Of a stretch of DNA of 64,000 bases, positions 35,758-45,174 are shown piece after piece. Location: the NCBI RefSeq assembly GCF_011605345.1, contig NZ_JAAOXM010000011.1, positions 1 to 64,000 of the forward strand, written 5' to 3'. Under the pieces are notes generated by a model. It did no database searches, had not been told where the DNA came from, and was given only the letters and a program-made list of their open reading frames with translations. This DNA is from Burkholderia sp. D-99 (GTDB lineage: Bacteria > Pseudomonadota > Gammaproteobacteria > Burkholderiales > Burkholderiaceae). Numbering within the stretch: position 1 is the first letter of the stretch; every line of letters starts with the position of its first letter. A program made the position numbers and the translations under genes.

Positions 35758-36639
35758 ATGACCGCTCCGATCAAAGCCCTGCTAAAACCGCACGTGCGCG
35801 ACATCGGCAACCTGCAGGTGCGCCGCACGCTGCCCGCACTCGCCGCACGCCTCGTCGGCCCGTTCATCTTCTTCGATCACATGGGGCCCGCCACGCTGCC
35901 GCCCGGCACGGGGCTCGACGTGCGCCCGCATCCGCATATCGGCCTCGCCACCGTCACCTACCTGTTCGACGGCGCGATCCTGCACCGCGACAGCCTCGGA
36001 TCGCGGCAGGAGATCGTGCCGGGCGACGTGAACTGGATGACGGCCGGCCGCGGGATCGTCCACTCCGAACGCACGCCCGATGCGCAGCGCGAAAACGGCC
36101 ACACCGTGCACGGGATCCAGACCTGGGTCGCGCTGCCGCGCACGCACGAGACGACCGAGCCGTCGTTCGAGCACCATGCAGCCGACACGCTGCCGAAGCG
36201 CAACGAAGACGGCGTGTCGCTGACGGTGATCGCCGGCGATGCGTTCGGGCTGCGCTCGCCGGTCACGACGTTCTCGCGCACGCTGTATGTCGCGGCCGAA
36301 TTCGCGGCCGGCGGCCGTCTCGAACTCGACGCGTCTCACGAGGAGCGCGCGGTCTACGTGGTCGACGGCGAGCTCGCGATCGACGGCACGCCGGTGCCGG
36401 CCGAGCAGATGGCCGTGCTCGCGCCCGGTGCCGCAGTCACGCTGACGAGCGGCAGCGGCGCGCGCGCGATGCTGCTCGGCGGCGACAAGATCGACGGCGA
36501 GCGCTTCATCGAATGGAATTTCGTCGCGAGCAGCCGCGAAGCGATCGAGCGCGCGAAAGCGGCATGGACGCGCCAGGAAATGGGCAAGGTGCCGGGCGAG
36601 ACCGAGTGGATTCCGCTGCCCGAGTCGAAGCCGCGTTGA
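35758..36639 (+). CDS. Pirin family protein
   Basis: A 293-residue bicupin. The metal-binding N-terminal cupin has RPHPHIGLATVTYLFDG and GRGIVHSE (three His and one Glu). GVSLTVIAGDAFG and HEERAVYVVDGELAIDG start the second barrel. Bacterial pirins include quercetin dioxygenases and redox regulators; the role here is unknown. Followed 52 bp later by the cnoX-like gene. Confidence 0.93.
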   Translation: MTAPIKALLKPHVRDIGNLQVRRTLPALAARLVGPFIFFDHMGPATLPPGTGLDVRPHPHIGLATVTYLFDGAILHRDSLGSRQEIVPGDVNWMTAGRGIVHSERTPDAQRENGHTVHGIQTWVALPRTHETTEPSFEHHAADTLPKRNEDGVSLTVIAGDAFGLRSPVTTFSRTLYVAAEFAAGGRLELDASHEERAVYVVDGELAIDGTPVPAEQMAVLAPGAAVTLTSGSGARAMLLGGDKIDGERFIEWNFVASSREAIERAKAAWTRQEMGKVPGETEWIPLPESKPR

Positions 36640-36691
36640 AAAAGGGGCACACCGCCCCCATCCTGACGACATTCGAACGGAAGAGAACGAC

Positions 36692-37540
36692 ATGGACACC
36701 ACGCTTGCCACATTCGAGAAAGACGTCATCGAGGCGTCGCTGGACGCACCCGTGCTGGTCGACTTCTGGGCGCCGTGGTGCGGCCCCTGCAAGACGCTCG
36801 GCCCGCTGCTGGAAAAGCTCGAAGGCGACTACGAAGGCCGCTGGAAGCTCGTGAAGGTCAACGTGGACGAGAACCAGGAGCTCGCCGCGCACTTCCAGAC
36901 CCGCAGCATCCCGCACGTGATCGCGTTCGCCGACGGGCGCCCCGTCGACCAGTTCGTCGGCGTGCTGCCCGAAGGCCAGCTGCGCGCCTTTCTCGACCGG
37001 CTGCTGCCGGCCCCCGAGGAAGCCGAGCGGCGTGCCGCGCAGTACGCGATGGCTGAAGAGCGCTACGACGACGCGCTCACGCACCTCGAGGCGGCGCTCG
37101 CACTGAACCCCGGCTTCGACGACGCACGCCTCGACCTGATCGAACTGCTGCTCGCGAGCAACCAGGTCGACGCGGCGCGCGCCGAAACCGAACGCCTGTC
37201 GCCGCAGATCGTGCAAGCTGGCGACCCGCGCTTCCAGGCGATCAAGACCCGTTTCGACGCACTCGAGGCCACGGCCGACCTGCCGCCGACCGACGCGCTC
37301 GAAGCACGCATCGCTGCCAACCCGGCCGATCTCGACGCGCGTTTCGATCTCGCGCAGAGCCTGATTGCGCGGCGGGCGTATGAAGGTGCACTGGAGCAGT
37401 TGCTGGAAATCGTCACGCGCGACCGCACGTACGGCGACGATCTCGGCCGCCGCACGATGATCTCGGTGTTCGAGCTGGCCGGCGATCGGCCGGACCTCGT
37501 CGCCGGGTGGCGGCGCAGGCTGAGCATGGCGCTCAACTGA
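36692..37540 (+). CDS. cnoX: Thioredoxin-TPR co-chaperone (CnoX/YbbN-like)
   Basis: 282 residues. A thioredoxin domain (about 1-110) carries the intact redox motif W-C30-G-P-C33, then TPR-like helices (about 115-280) with YDDALTHLEAALALNPGFDDARLDL. In E. coli the homologue has lost the CxxC pair and acts as a holdase partner of GroEL and DnaK. Alphaproteobacterial versions keep it and are redox-active, so this one may also reduce disulfides. Confidence 0.88.
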   Translation: MDTTLATFEKDVIEASLDAPVLVDFWAPWCGPCKTLGPLLEKLEGDYEGRWKLVKVNVDENQELAAHFQTRSIPHVIAFADGRPVDQFVGVLPEGQLRAFLDRLLPAPEEAERRAAQYAMAEERYDDALTHLEAALALNPGFDDARLDLIELLLASNQVDAARAETERLSPQIVQAGDPRFQAIKTRFDALEATADLPPTDALEARIAANPADLDARFDLAQSLIARRAYEGALEQLLEIVTRDRTYGDDLGRRTMISVFELAGDRPDLVAGWRRRLSMALN

Positions 37541-37645
37541 TGGTCGACCGGCCGGGCCGCAACGGCCCGGCTGCGGGCAGCCCCGCACGGCATGTGACGC
37601 ACATCACGCGCCGCAACATCGCGTCGACGCCCGCGCGTCGCGGCC

Positions 37646-38503
37646 TCAGCCGGCGGCTTGCGCCGCGATCGCGCGCAGCGCATGCGCGGCGGCCGCGAAG
37701 CCGAAACTCGCGGTCACGCACACGCTCGAACCGAATCCTGCACAGTTGAGCCCCGCGACGTGCGCGGCCGCGGACGGCTCGGCGCCGTCCTCGAGGTCGC
37801 AAGCGGCGGCTTCCGGATAGATCAGCGGCTCGTCCGAATACACGGCGCTGACCTTGAAACGCGCCTTCGGCCCGCGCGGAAAGCCGTGCTGCTTGCGTAA
37901 CTGCGCGCGCACCTTCGACAGCAGCGGATCCTGGATCGTCAGCGCGAGATCGTCGATCCGGATGCGCGTCGGGTCGAGCTGGCCGCCCGCGCCGCCGACC
38001 ACGACGAGCGGCTGACGCTTCGCGACGCACCACGCGATCAGCGCGACCTTCGTGCGCACGCTGTCGATCGCGTCGATCACGTAGTCGAAACCGCCGCCGA
38101 GCAGTGCGTCGAAATTGTCGGGCTCGACGAAATCCTCGATCCGGTTCACGCGGCACGCGGGATCGATCAGCGCGATCCGCTCGGCCATCGCGTCGACCTT
38201 CGGCTTGCCGTAATTGCCGTCGAGCGCGTGGATCTGCCGGTTCGTATTGCTTTCCGCGACGTTATCGAGATCGATCAGCGTCAGCGTGCCGACCGCGTTG
38301 CGCGCGAGCGCCTCGGCCACCCACGACCCGACGCCGCCGATCCCGATCACCGCAACGTGCGCGCGCTCGAACGCGGCGGCGGCCGGCGCGCCGTACAGCC
38401 GCGCGACGCCGCCGAAACGCCGCGCTCGATCCACGTCAAGCTGGATTTCCGGGGTCGGGGTAAGATCAGAGGAACTGGGCGGGGCAGTGTCGGCGGCAGA
38501 CAT
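37646..38503 (-). CDS. tcdA: tRNA threonylcarbamoyladenosine dehydratase
   Basis: A 285-residue E1-like (ThiF fold) enzyme that cyclises t6A to ct6A in tRNA. The ATP-binding motif VIGIGGVGSWVAEALAR is at about 52-68, followed by LTLIDLDNVAESNTNRQI; YVIDAIDSVRTKVALI and the family's FKVSAVYSDE are present. The ATG at 38503 was chosen over 38590. Divergent from pdxH. Confidence 0.93.
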   Translation of the reverse strand: MSAADTAPPSSSDLTPTPEIQLDVDRARRFGGVARLYGAPAAAAFERAHVAVIGIGGVGSWVAEALARNAVGTLTLIDLDNVAESNTNRQIHALDGNYGKPKVDAMAERIALIDPACRVNRIEDFVEPDNFDALLGGGFDYVIDAIDSVRTKVALIAWCVAKRQPLVVVGGAGGQLDPTRIRIDDLALTIQDPLLSKVRAQLRKQHGFPRGPKARFKVSAVYSDEPLIYPEAAACDLEDGAEPSAAAHVAGLNCAGFGSSVCVTASFGFAAAAHALRAIAAQAAG

Positions 38504-38631
38504 GGCAGCAAGGAAATCGTAAGTCGTGCAGCCCTCTATTTTGCCTGAACTCCCCGCTCGCACGCGCCACTGTGCACGCACGTTTCTCACGCGTTGGCTA
38601 CAATGGTTCCAGATTGAAGCGTTTGCATAAC

Positions 38632-39276
38632 ATGACGACTCTCGCCGATCTCCGCATCAATTACTCACGTGCTTCGCTCGACGAAGCCGATGTCGCCCAC
38701 GACCCCTTCGCCCAGTTCGATCGCTGGTTCAAGGAGGCGCTCGCCGCCAAGCTGCCCGAGCCGAACACGATGACGCTCGCGACCGTCGGCGACGACGGCC
38801 GGCCGTCGGCACGCATCGTGCTGATCAAGGGCGTCGACGAACGCGGGTTCGTCTTCTTCACCAATTACGAAAGCCGCAAGGGGCACGATCTCGCCGTGCA
38901 TCCGCAGGCAGCGCTGCTGTTCTACTGGATCGAGCTCGAGCGCCAGGTGCGCATCGAAGGCCGGATCGAGAAAACCAGCGCCGAGGAAAGCGACCGCTAC
39001 TTCGCGTCGCGCCCGCTCGGCTCGCGCATCGGTGCATGGGCGTCCGATCAGAGCGCCGTGATCGACAGCCGCGCAACACTTGAAGCGCAGGAAAAGGCCG
39101 TCAGCGAACGCTACGGCGACAACCCGCCGCGCCCGCCCCACTGGGGCGGCTACCGTCTCGTGCCCGACTCGATCGAGTTCTGGCAGGGCCGCCCGTCGCG
39201 GCTGCACGACCGCCTGCTCTATACGCGCGACGTCGACACGTCGCCGGGCTGGTCGATCTCGCGCCTGTCGCCGTAA
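38632..39276 (+). CDS. pdxH: Pyridoxamine 5'-phosphate oxidase
   Basis: A 214-residue FMN enzyme that forms pyridoxal phosphate. FMN contacts lie in SARIVLIKGVDERGFVFFTNYESRKG, and the C-terminal signature is EFWQGRPSRLHDRLLY. ATG at 38632 gives the typical length. TACAAT at 38599-38604 is a possible -10. Confidence 0.96.
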   Translation: MTTLADLRINYSRASLDEADVAHDPFAQFDRWFKEALAAKLPEPNTMTLATVGDDGRPSARIVLIKGVDERGFVFFTNYESRKGHDLAVHPQAALLFYWIELERQVRIEGRIEKTSAEESDRYFASRPLGSRIGAWASDQSAVIDSRATLEAQEKAVSERYGDNPPRPPHWGGYRLVPDSIEFWQGRPSRLHDRLLYTRDVDTSPGWSISRLSP

Positions 39277-39397
39277 GCGCGGCGCCGGCGCATGCCGGTC
39301 GTGTCTCGTGTTGCATCCGGGCGCCCGCCTCGCAAGCGACGGGCGCCGGTCAAGATACTTGGCTGTATTCGATTCAACGAACAAACGGAGAATCCAA

Positions 39398-40618
39398 ATG
39401 TTCTGGGAAAAGAAGCTGGCACAGTGGGCGGACGAAGTACGGGCGAAAGCGAACATACCGGCGCGCCTCGTGCTGTGGAACGGCGATCAACTCGATTTCG
39501 GCACCTTCAGCGCGCCGCAGGTCACGCTGAAGGTGAACAGCGCGTCGGCATTGCCGCTCTTGCTCGAACCGAGCCTCGACAATCTCGGCGAGGCGTACGT
39601 GAAAGGCAAGATCGACATCGAGGGCAAGGTGTCGGACATCATCAACATCGGCTACTCGCTCGCGCGCAGCACGGTGACGAGCGCGAGCAAGCTCGCGCGC
39701 GTGAAGCGCTACTTCAGCCACACGAAGAACACCGACAGGAAGGCGATCCAGTATCACTACGACGTCTCGAACGAGTTCTACAAGCTGTGGCTCGACGAGA
39801 ACATGGTGTACTCGTGCGCCTACTTCGAGAACGGCGACGAGGATCTTGCCACCGCGCAGATCAAGAAGATCGACCACATCCTGACGAAGATCCAGTTGCA
39901 GCCCGGCCAGCGCCTGCTCGACATCGGCTGCGGCTGGGGGGCACTCGTGCTGCGCGCCGCGCAGAAGTTCGGCGCGCAGTGCCTGGGCGTCACGCTGTCG
40001 CAAAACCAGTTCGACCTCGCGACCGCGCGCGTGAAGGCCGCCGGGCTGGAGGACAGGATCGAGATCCGGCTCCAGGACTACCGCGAGATCGACGGCCAGT
40101 TCGACCGCATCACGAGTGTCGGGATGTTCGAGCACGTCGGGCGCAAAAACCTGCCGCTCTATTTCTCGCGGGTCCACGACCTGCTTGCCGACGACGGCAT
40201 CGCGATGAACCACGGGATCACGTCGACCGATGCGGAAAGCGGCGAGACGGCGCTCGGCGGCGGCGAGTTCATCGATCGCTACGTGTTCCCGGACGGCGAG
40301 CTGCCGCACATCAGCCTCGCGCTGGAAGCCGCGCAGCGCGGCGGACTGGAAGCGATTGACGTCGAAAGCCTGCGACGGCACTATGCGCGCACGCTCGACA
40401 TCTGGACGGAAAACTTCGAGGCGAAGGCGGAAGCCGCGCGACAACTCGTCGACGACGAGAAATTTCGCATCTGGCGCGTGTATCTCGCCGGCTGCGCGTA
40501 TGCGTTCGAGCACGACGACGTGTCGATCTTCCAGATCGTGTGCCGCAAGGCCGGGCGCAGCGCGAAAACGCTGCCGTGGTCGCGGCGCTATATGTACGAA
40601 CACGCGCTGCCGCGCTAG
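39398..40618 (+). CDS. cfa: Cyclopropane-fatty-acyl-phospholipid synthase
   Basis: A 406-residue SAM-dependent enzyme that methylenates cis-unsaturated acyl chains in membrane phospholipids. An N-terminal lipid-binding domain is followed by IQYHYDVSNEFYKLWLDENMVYSCAYF, SAM motif LLDIGCGWGALVLRAA, and SVGMFEHVGRKN. Starts at ATG 39398 after CGGAG. It is 121 bp after pdxH, so it may have its own promoter. Confidence 0.94.
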   Translation: MFWEKKLAQWADEVRAKANIPARLVLWNGDQLDFGTFSAPQVTLKVNSASALPLLLEPSLDNLGEAYVKGKIDIEGKVSDIINIGYSLARSTVTSASKLARVKRYFSHTKNTDRKAIQYHYDVSNEFYKLWLDENMVYSCAYFENGDEDLATAQIKKIDHILTKIQLQPGQRLLDIGCGWGALVLRAAQKFGAQCLGVTLSQNQFDLATARVKAAGLEDRIEIRLQDYREIDGQFDRITSVGMFEHVGRKNLPLYFSRVHDLLADDGIAMNHGITSTDAESGETALGGGEFIDRYVFPDGELPHISLALEAAQRGGLEAIDVESLRRHYARTLDIWTENFEAKAEAARQLVDDEKFRIWRVYLAGCAYAFEHDDVSIFQIVCRKAGRSAKTLPWSRRYMYEHALPR

Positions 40619-40641
40619 GCGGCGCTTCACGCTGGGCATGC

Positions 40642-41937
40642 ATGGGTGACGGCAGGACGCGGCGCAAGGCGCCGCCCGAACGACAGCAGCACGATGATGA
40701 GCACGCGCCGCACGCCGACGGGCAATTCGACCTGTTCGGCGTGCCGGCCGATGCTGCACGCGCGTCGCCGAAGGACGATGGCCTGCCCGCCAACACCGAT
40801 GAACACGTGAAACCGGACGCGCCTGACGACGCGCAGCCGGCACCGCGCAGCCGCACCAGCGCCCCTTCCTCCGACGAAACACCGCCTGCCGCTTCCGGCC
40901 TGCTGTGGGACGAACCGTCCCCGCCAGCCTCGCCGCCGAAGAAAGGCCGGCGCCGACGCGGCGTGCTGCCCGCGCCGATCGCGCCGGATGTGGCCGACGC
41001 AGCGGCCGGCCTGCCGCCGAACGTTCGGCTCGGCACGTCGTCGTGGTACTTCCCCGGCTGGGACGGCATCGTCTACGACGGCGATTTCGCGCAGACCAAG
41101 CTGTCGCGCGAAGGGCTCGAAGCATACGGCGCGCATCCGCTGTTGAGGAGCGTGAGCCTCGACCGGTCGTTCTACGGCCCGCTGTCGGTTGCCGACTACC
41201 TGCGCTACGCGCAGCAGGTGCCCGACGATTTCCGCTTCGTCGTGAAGGCACCGGCATCGGTGACCGACGCGGTCATCCGCGGCCGGCGCGGCGAGCCGTC
41301 GGGGCCGAACCCGACCTTCCTCGACGCGCAGCTCGCCACCCGCGAATTCGTGCAGCCGTGCCTCGAAGGGCTCGGCCGGAAAGCCGGCGTGCTCGTGTTC
41401 CAGTTCTCGCCGCTGCCCGACTCGCTGCTCGCCCGGCCGGCCGCGCTGATCGACCGGCTCGCCGCGTTCTTCGCGGCGCTGCCGCCGCTGCCGCCGGAAG
41501 CCGACGGCACCCGCTATGCGATCGAGATTCGCGACGCGAGCCTGCTCACGCCGCGCTTCATCCGCGCACTCGCCGCGCTCGGCGTGCGCTACTGCGTCGG
41601 CCTGCACGCGCGGATGCCCGACCCGCTGCGCCAGGCGGCCGCGCTCGCGCTGCTCGACGGCGACGCGCCGGGCCCGCTGATCGTGCGCTGGAGCCTGCAC
41701 GGCGGCTTCAAGTACGAACAGGCGAAAGCGAAATACGAGCCGTTCGACAAGCTCGTCGACGAAGATCCGGCCACACGCTCGGCGCTCGCCGAACTGGCCG
41801 CGCGCTATGCGCTGGCCGGGCAGCCGGTGATCATCACGATCAACAACAAGGCGGAAGGCTCCGCGCCGCTGTCGTGCATCGCGCTCGCGCGCGAGATCGC
41901 CGCCGCGTGCGCGCAGTGGCGCAACGAGGCAGCCTGA
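40642..41937 (+). CDS. DUF72 (YecE-type TIM-barrel) protein with long disordered N-terminus
   Basis: 431 residues. The DUF72 domain starts at about residue 128 (RLGTSSWYFPGWDGIVYDG) and includes DDFRFVVKAPASVTD, VLVFQFSPLP and the late ITINNKAEGSAPLS. Residues 1-125 are hydrophilic, rich in Asp, Pro, Ala and Arg, and probably unfolded. They contain QFDLF at 28-32, which resembles sliding-clamp-binding motifs. DUF72 function is unknown. It follows cfa by 23 bp, suggesting co-transcription. Confidence 0.88.
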   Translation: MGDGRTRRKAPPERQQHDDEHAPHADGQFDLFGVPADAARASPKDDGLPANTDEHVKPDAPDDAQPAPRSRTSAPSSDETPPAASGLLWDEPSPPASPPKKGRRRRGVLPAPIAPDVADAAAGLPPNVRLGTSSWYFPGWDGIVYDGDFAQTKLSREGLEAYGAHPLLRSVSLDRSFYGPLSVADYLRYAQQVPDDFRFVVKAPASVTDAVIRGRRGEPSGPNPTFLDAQLATREFVQPCLEGLGRKAGVLVFQFSPLPDSLLARPAALIDRLAAFFAALPPLPPEADGTRYAIEIRDASLLTPRFIRALAALGVRYCVGLHARMPDPLRQAAALALLDGDAPGPLIVRWSLHGGFKYEQAKAKYEPFDKLVDEDPATRSALAELAARYALAGQPVIITINNKAEGSAPLSCIALAREIAAACAQWRNEAA

Positions 41938-41962
41938 CGCGCGGTTCCCGCCGTTCGCGCGC

Positions 41963-42523
41963 TTACGCGCCGCGCAGCGACTTCAGCCGGTGCGAGAACT
42001 TCTGCCGGAATTTCGCGAGCTTCGGCCCGATCACGACCGAGCAGTAGCCCTGCCCCGGGTTACGCGCGTAATAGTTCTGGTGATAATCCTCGGCCGGCCA
42101 GTAGTTGCCGTCGAGCGGCACGACCTGCGTGACGATCGGCTGGCCGAACACCTGCTCGCGTTCCAGCTCGCGGATCACGTCGAGCGCCGTGTCGCGCTGC
42201 GCATCCGAATGCGTGAACACGACCGACCGGTACTGCGTGCCGACGTCGTTGCCCTGCCGGTTCAACTGGGTCGGATCGTGCGTCGCGAAGAAGATCTCGA
42301 GGATCTCGCGATAGCCGATGCGCGCCGGATCGAACGTCACGTTGACGACTTCCGCATGGCCCGTGTCGCCTTCGCAGATGTCGCGATAGCCGGGATTGCG
42401 CGTATGGCCGCCCGCGTAGCCCGACTGGACGGCCGTCACGCCGTCGACGTCGAGAAACACCGCCTCCGTGCACCAGAAACACCCGCCTCCCAATGTCGCG
42501 GTTTCAAGCATCTCGTTCACCAT
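41963..42523 (-). CDS. msrA: Peptide-methionine (S)-S-oxide reductase
   Basis: A 186-residue repair enzyme with the active-site motif GCFWCTE (catalytic C15). GYAGGHTRNPGYRDIC and HDPTQLNRQGNDVGTQYRSV are typical. YYARNPGQGYCSVVI carries the recycling cysteine region. ATG at 42523 chosen over 42562. Convergent with the DUF72 gene. Confidence 0.95.
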   Translation of the reverse strand: MVNEMLETATLGGGCFWCTEAVFLDVDGVTAVQSGYAGGHTRNPGYRDICEGDTGHAEVVNVTFDPARIGYREILEIFFATHDPTQLNRQGNDVGTQYRSVVFTHSDAQRDTALDVIRELEREQVFGQPIVTQVVPLDGNYWPAEDYHQNYYARNPGQGYCSVVIGPKLAKFRQKFSHRLKSLRGA

Positions 42524-43105
42524 GAAATCAGTCCCTCGTTGATGTCGGCAACCGGCACGCATGTGCCGGCGCCGTCGTTACGCCTCGCCGCTGCCCGCGC
42601 GTGGTGCGCGGCGCAGCGGCACGCCGACAAGTATCTCACTCGCGTGCGAACCTGGCCGTTCGGACAGGTGCCGCACGCGACCGGCACGCCCTTTTCTCGT
42701 CTACACTTAGGCACGCGCAAATACGACGGCCAACCCGTCGTCCCGCGCAAGGCGCCCGATGCGTGCCCGCCCCTGATGCAAACATCATCTGCCGGAACAT
42801 CGATATGCATGCCTTAACAGAAATCACCCACATCGCCCGCCCGGCCGTCGCCGCGTCGCGGGCCGCCGCTTCGACTGCTCCACCACCTTGTCGTGCATCC
42901 GTCTCACCCCGCGTGCGGCGATCCGGTACACCGCCTTTATTCGCTTCCACGATCTGATGCACGGCGCCGCACGTGTCGCCGACGCGTGCATCCGCCTGCC
43001 GATCGCTCCCGCCGGCGTGATGCGCGCCGTGCGGCAACCCCGACCCGCACGCCCGCAACGAACGGCCGTGCGTCCATGATCCGACACCATCGAGAGGGCA
43101 TCACC
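42524..43105. other. Intergenic region between msrA and the SBP56-family gene
   Basis: 582 bp. Open frames exist (for example an ATG at 42805 giving about 50 codons), but none has a good ribosome-binding site or family-like sequence. The region presumably holds divergent promoters; I could not assign them. Confidence 0.4.
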
Positions 43106-44512
43106 ATGAGCATGCGGCCAGACCCGACGTTTCACGCTTCGCCCGAGCTTGCGATGCAGGCGCCGGCGGAGGAGTTTGCCTATACGTTGTTGCTGAGCCC
43201 CGATTTTTCCAGACCCGACGCGCTCGCCGTGATCGACGTGAAGCCCGGCTCGCTTACCTACGGAAAAATCGTGCATACGGTGACGATGCCGAACACCGGC
43301 GACGAGTTTCACCACTTCGGCTGGAATGCCTGTTCGTCGTCGTTGTCGCCGCTGACCGGGCACGCGTTCCTCGAACGCCGCTTCCTGATCATCCCCGGCC
43401 TGCGCTCGTCGCGCATCTACGTGATCGACACGAAACCGCATCCGACGCAGGCGCGCATCCACAAGATCATCGAACCCGACGAGATCTTCGCGAAGACCGG
43501 CTATTCGCGGCCGCATACCGTTCACTGCGGGCCCGAGGGCATCTACGTGAGCACGCTCGGCGGCGCGGGCAAGGACGGCACCGACGGTGCGCCCGGCATC
43601 TTCATCATGGATTGCGAAACCTTCGACGTGCTCGGCCGCTGGGAGATCGACCGCGGCCCACAGGACAAGCATTACGACTTCTGGTGGAACCTGCCGCGCG
43701 ACTACATGGTGTCGAGCGAATGGGCGCTGCCACCGCAATTCGAGAACGGGATCGTGCCCGAGGACCTGCTCGCGAACAAATACGGGCACCGGCTGCATTT
43801 CTGGGACCTGCGCGCGCGGCGCAACGTGCAGACGATCGATCTCGGCGCGCAGCACCAGATGGCGCTCGAGGTGCGGCCCGCGCACGACCCGGCGCGCGAA
43901 TACGGGTTCGTCGGGGTCGTGGTCGACACGACGAATCTCGAGGGCTCGATCTGGACCTGGTGGCGCGAAGGCGGCAAGTTCCATGTGAAGAAAACGGCGA
44001 CGATCCCGGCCGAGCCGGCCGCGGCCGACGAACTGCCGCCGCTGCTGAAATCGTTCGGCGCCGTGCCGCCGCTCGTGACCGACATCGACCTGTCGCTCGA
44101 CGACCGCTTCCTCTACGTGTCGTGCTGGGGCACCGGCGAGATGCGCCAGTACGACGTATCGGACCCGCACAACCCGGTGCTCGCGGGGTCGGTCCGCATC
44201 GGCGGCATCGCGCGCCGTGCACCGCACTCGAACGGCCGCGCATTCGCAGGCGGCCCGCAGATGGTCGAGATCAGCCGCGACGGCCGGCGCGTGTACTGGA
44301 CCAACTCGCTCTATTCGACGTGGGACGACCAGTTTTATCCGGATGGCGTGCCGGGCGCGCAGGTGCTCGCGCATGTGGGGCCGGAAGGCGGGCTGAAGCT
44401 CGCCAACGACTACTGGGTCGAGTTCCCCGACGGCTATCGCGCGCACCAGATCCGGCTCGAAGGCGGCGACTGCTCGACCGACTCGTTCTGCTATCCGTCG
44501 GTCAAGCGTTGA
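43106..44512 (+). CDS. Selenium-binding protein / methanethiol oxidase family (SBP56)
   Basis: A 468-residue seven-bladed-propeller protein. Diagnostic parts are HHFGWNACSS (conserved Cys), KTGYSRPHTVHCGPEG, HYDFWWNLPRDYMVSSEW and FLYVSCWGTGEMRQYDVSDP. Family members in bacteria and human oxidise methanethiol to formaldehyde, hydrogen sulfide and peroxide; the bacterial enzyme is a copper protein. No signal peptide is evident at the chosen ATG, which follows GAGAGGG. Its TGA overlaps the TTG start of the next gene. Confidence 0.9.
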   Translation: MSMRPDPTFHASPELAMQAPAEEFAYTLLLSPDFSRPDALAVIDVKPGSLTYGKIVHTVTMPNTGDEFHHFGWNACSSSLSPLTGHAFLERRFLIIPGLRSSRIYVIDTKPHPTQARIHKIIEPDEIFAKTGYSRPHTVHCGPEGIYVSTLGGAGKDGTDGAPGIFIMDCETFDVLGRWEIDRGPQDKHYDFWWNLPRDYMVSSEWALPPQFENGIVPEDLLANKYGHRLHFWDLRARRNVQTIDLGAQHQMALEVRPAHDPAREYGFVGVVVDTTNLEGSIWTWWREGGKFHVKKTATIPAEPAAADELPPLLKSFGAVPPLVTDIDLSLDDRFLYVSCWGTGEMRQYDVSDPHNPVLAGSVRIGGIARRAPHSNGRAFAGGPQMVEISRDGRRVYWTNSLYSTWDDQFYPDGVPGAQVLAHVGPEGGLKLANDYWVEFPDGYRAHQIRLEGGDCSTDSFCYPSVKR

Positions 44513-45174
44513 ACGCCGGCCTTCACGCCCAGTTCGCGCTGTGGGCGGCCGTGCTCGTGAGCGGGGTGTATCACGGGCTCAACCCCGCGATGGGCTGGCC
44601 GCTCGCGGTGTCGAACGCGCTGATGACGCGCCGCGGCGGCGCGCTCGTCGCGGCGCTCGGCTATCTCGCGCTCGGCCACGCGCTCGCGGTCTTCGCGGTG
44701 ATGTTGCCGTTCGGGTTGCTCGCCGCAATGCTCGCCTGGCAGTCGGCGATCCGGATCGGCGCGAGCGCGCTCGTAATCGGCTTCGGCGCCGTGCTGCTGA
44801 TCCGGCGCCGGCATCCGCGTGCGCTCGCGCGGATCCCGCCCGCGCGGCTCGGCCTGTGGTCGTTCGCGGTCGCGATCGCACATGGCGCGGGACTGATGCT
44901 CGTGCCGATCTACCTCGGGCTCTGCGGGTTCGACCAGGACGCCGGCCACCGGGCGGCGGCCGCGCTCGTCGATGCGCATCTCGGGATGGCGCTCGTCGTC
45001 GCGGCCGTACATGCGATCGCGATGATCGGCGCCGGCGGCGGGCTCGCGTGGCTCGTGTACCGCTATCTCGGGCTGAAGTTCGTGTCGCGGAGCTGGTTCA
45101 ATCTCGATGCGGTGTGGGCGTCGAGCCTGATCGTGACGGGCGCGCTGTCACTGGGGTTTGCGGCGGCGCGATAG
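44509..45174 (+). CDS. Small polytopic membrane protein coupled to the SBP56-family gene
   Basis: 221 residues with about six to seven hydrophobic helices. The N-terminus GVYHGLNPAMGWPLAVSN and the repeat-like FAVAIAHGAGLMLVPIY carry conserved His residues in membrane segments, reminiscent of HupE/NicO-type metal permeases (a weak resemblance). The likely start is TTG at 44509, which overlaps the upstream TGA (TTGA), indicating translational coupling. A role in supplying metal to, or working with, the upstream enzyme is inference. Confidence 0.75.
   Translation: MNAGLHAQFALWAAVLVSGVYHGLNPAMGWPLAVSNALMTRRGGALVAALGYLALGHALAVFAVMLPFGLLAAMLAWQSAIRIGASALVIGFGAVLLIRRRHPRALARIPPARLGLWSFAVAIAHGAGLMLVPIYLGLCGFDQDAGHRAAAALVDAHLGMALVVAAVHAIAMIGAGGGLAWLVYRYLGLKFVSRSWFNLDAVWASSLIVTGALSLGFAAAR

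Noticed and set aside
42805..42957. About 50-codon ORF upstream of the SBP56-family gene
   Set aside because: No ribosome-binding site, low-complexity Ala/Pro/Ser composition and no recognisable motif.
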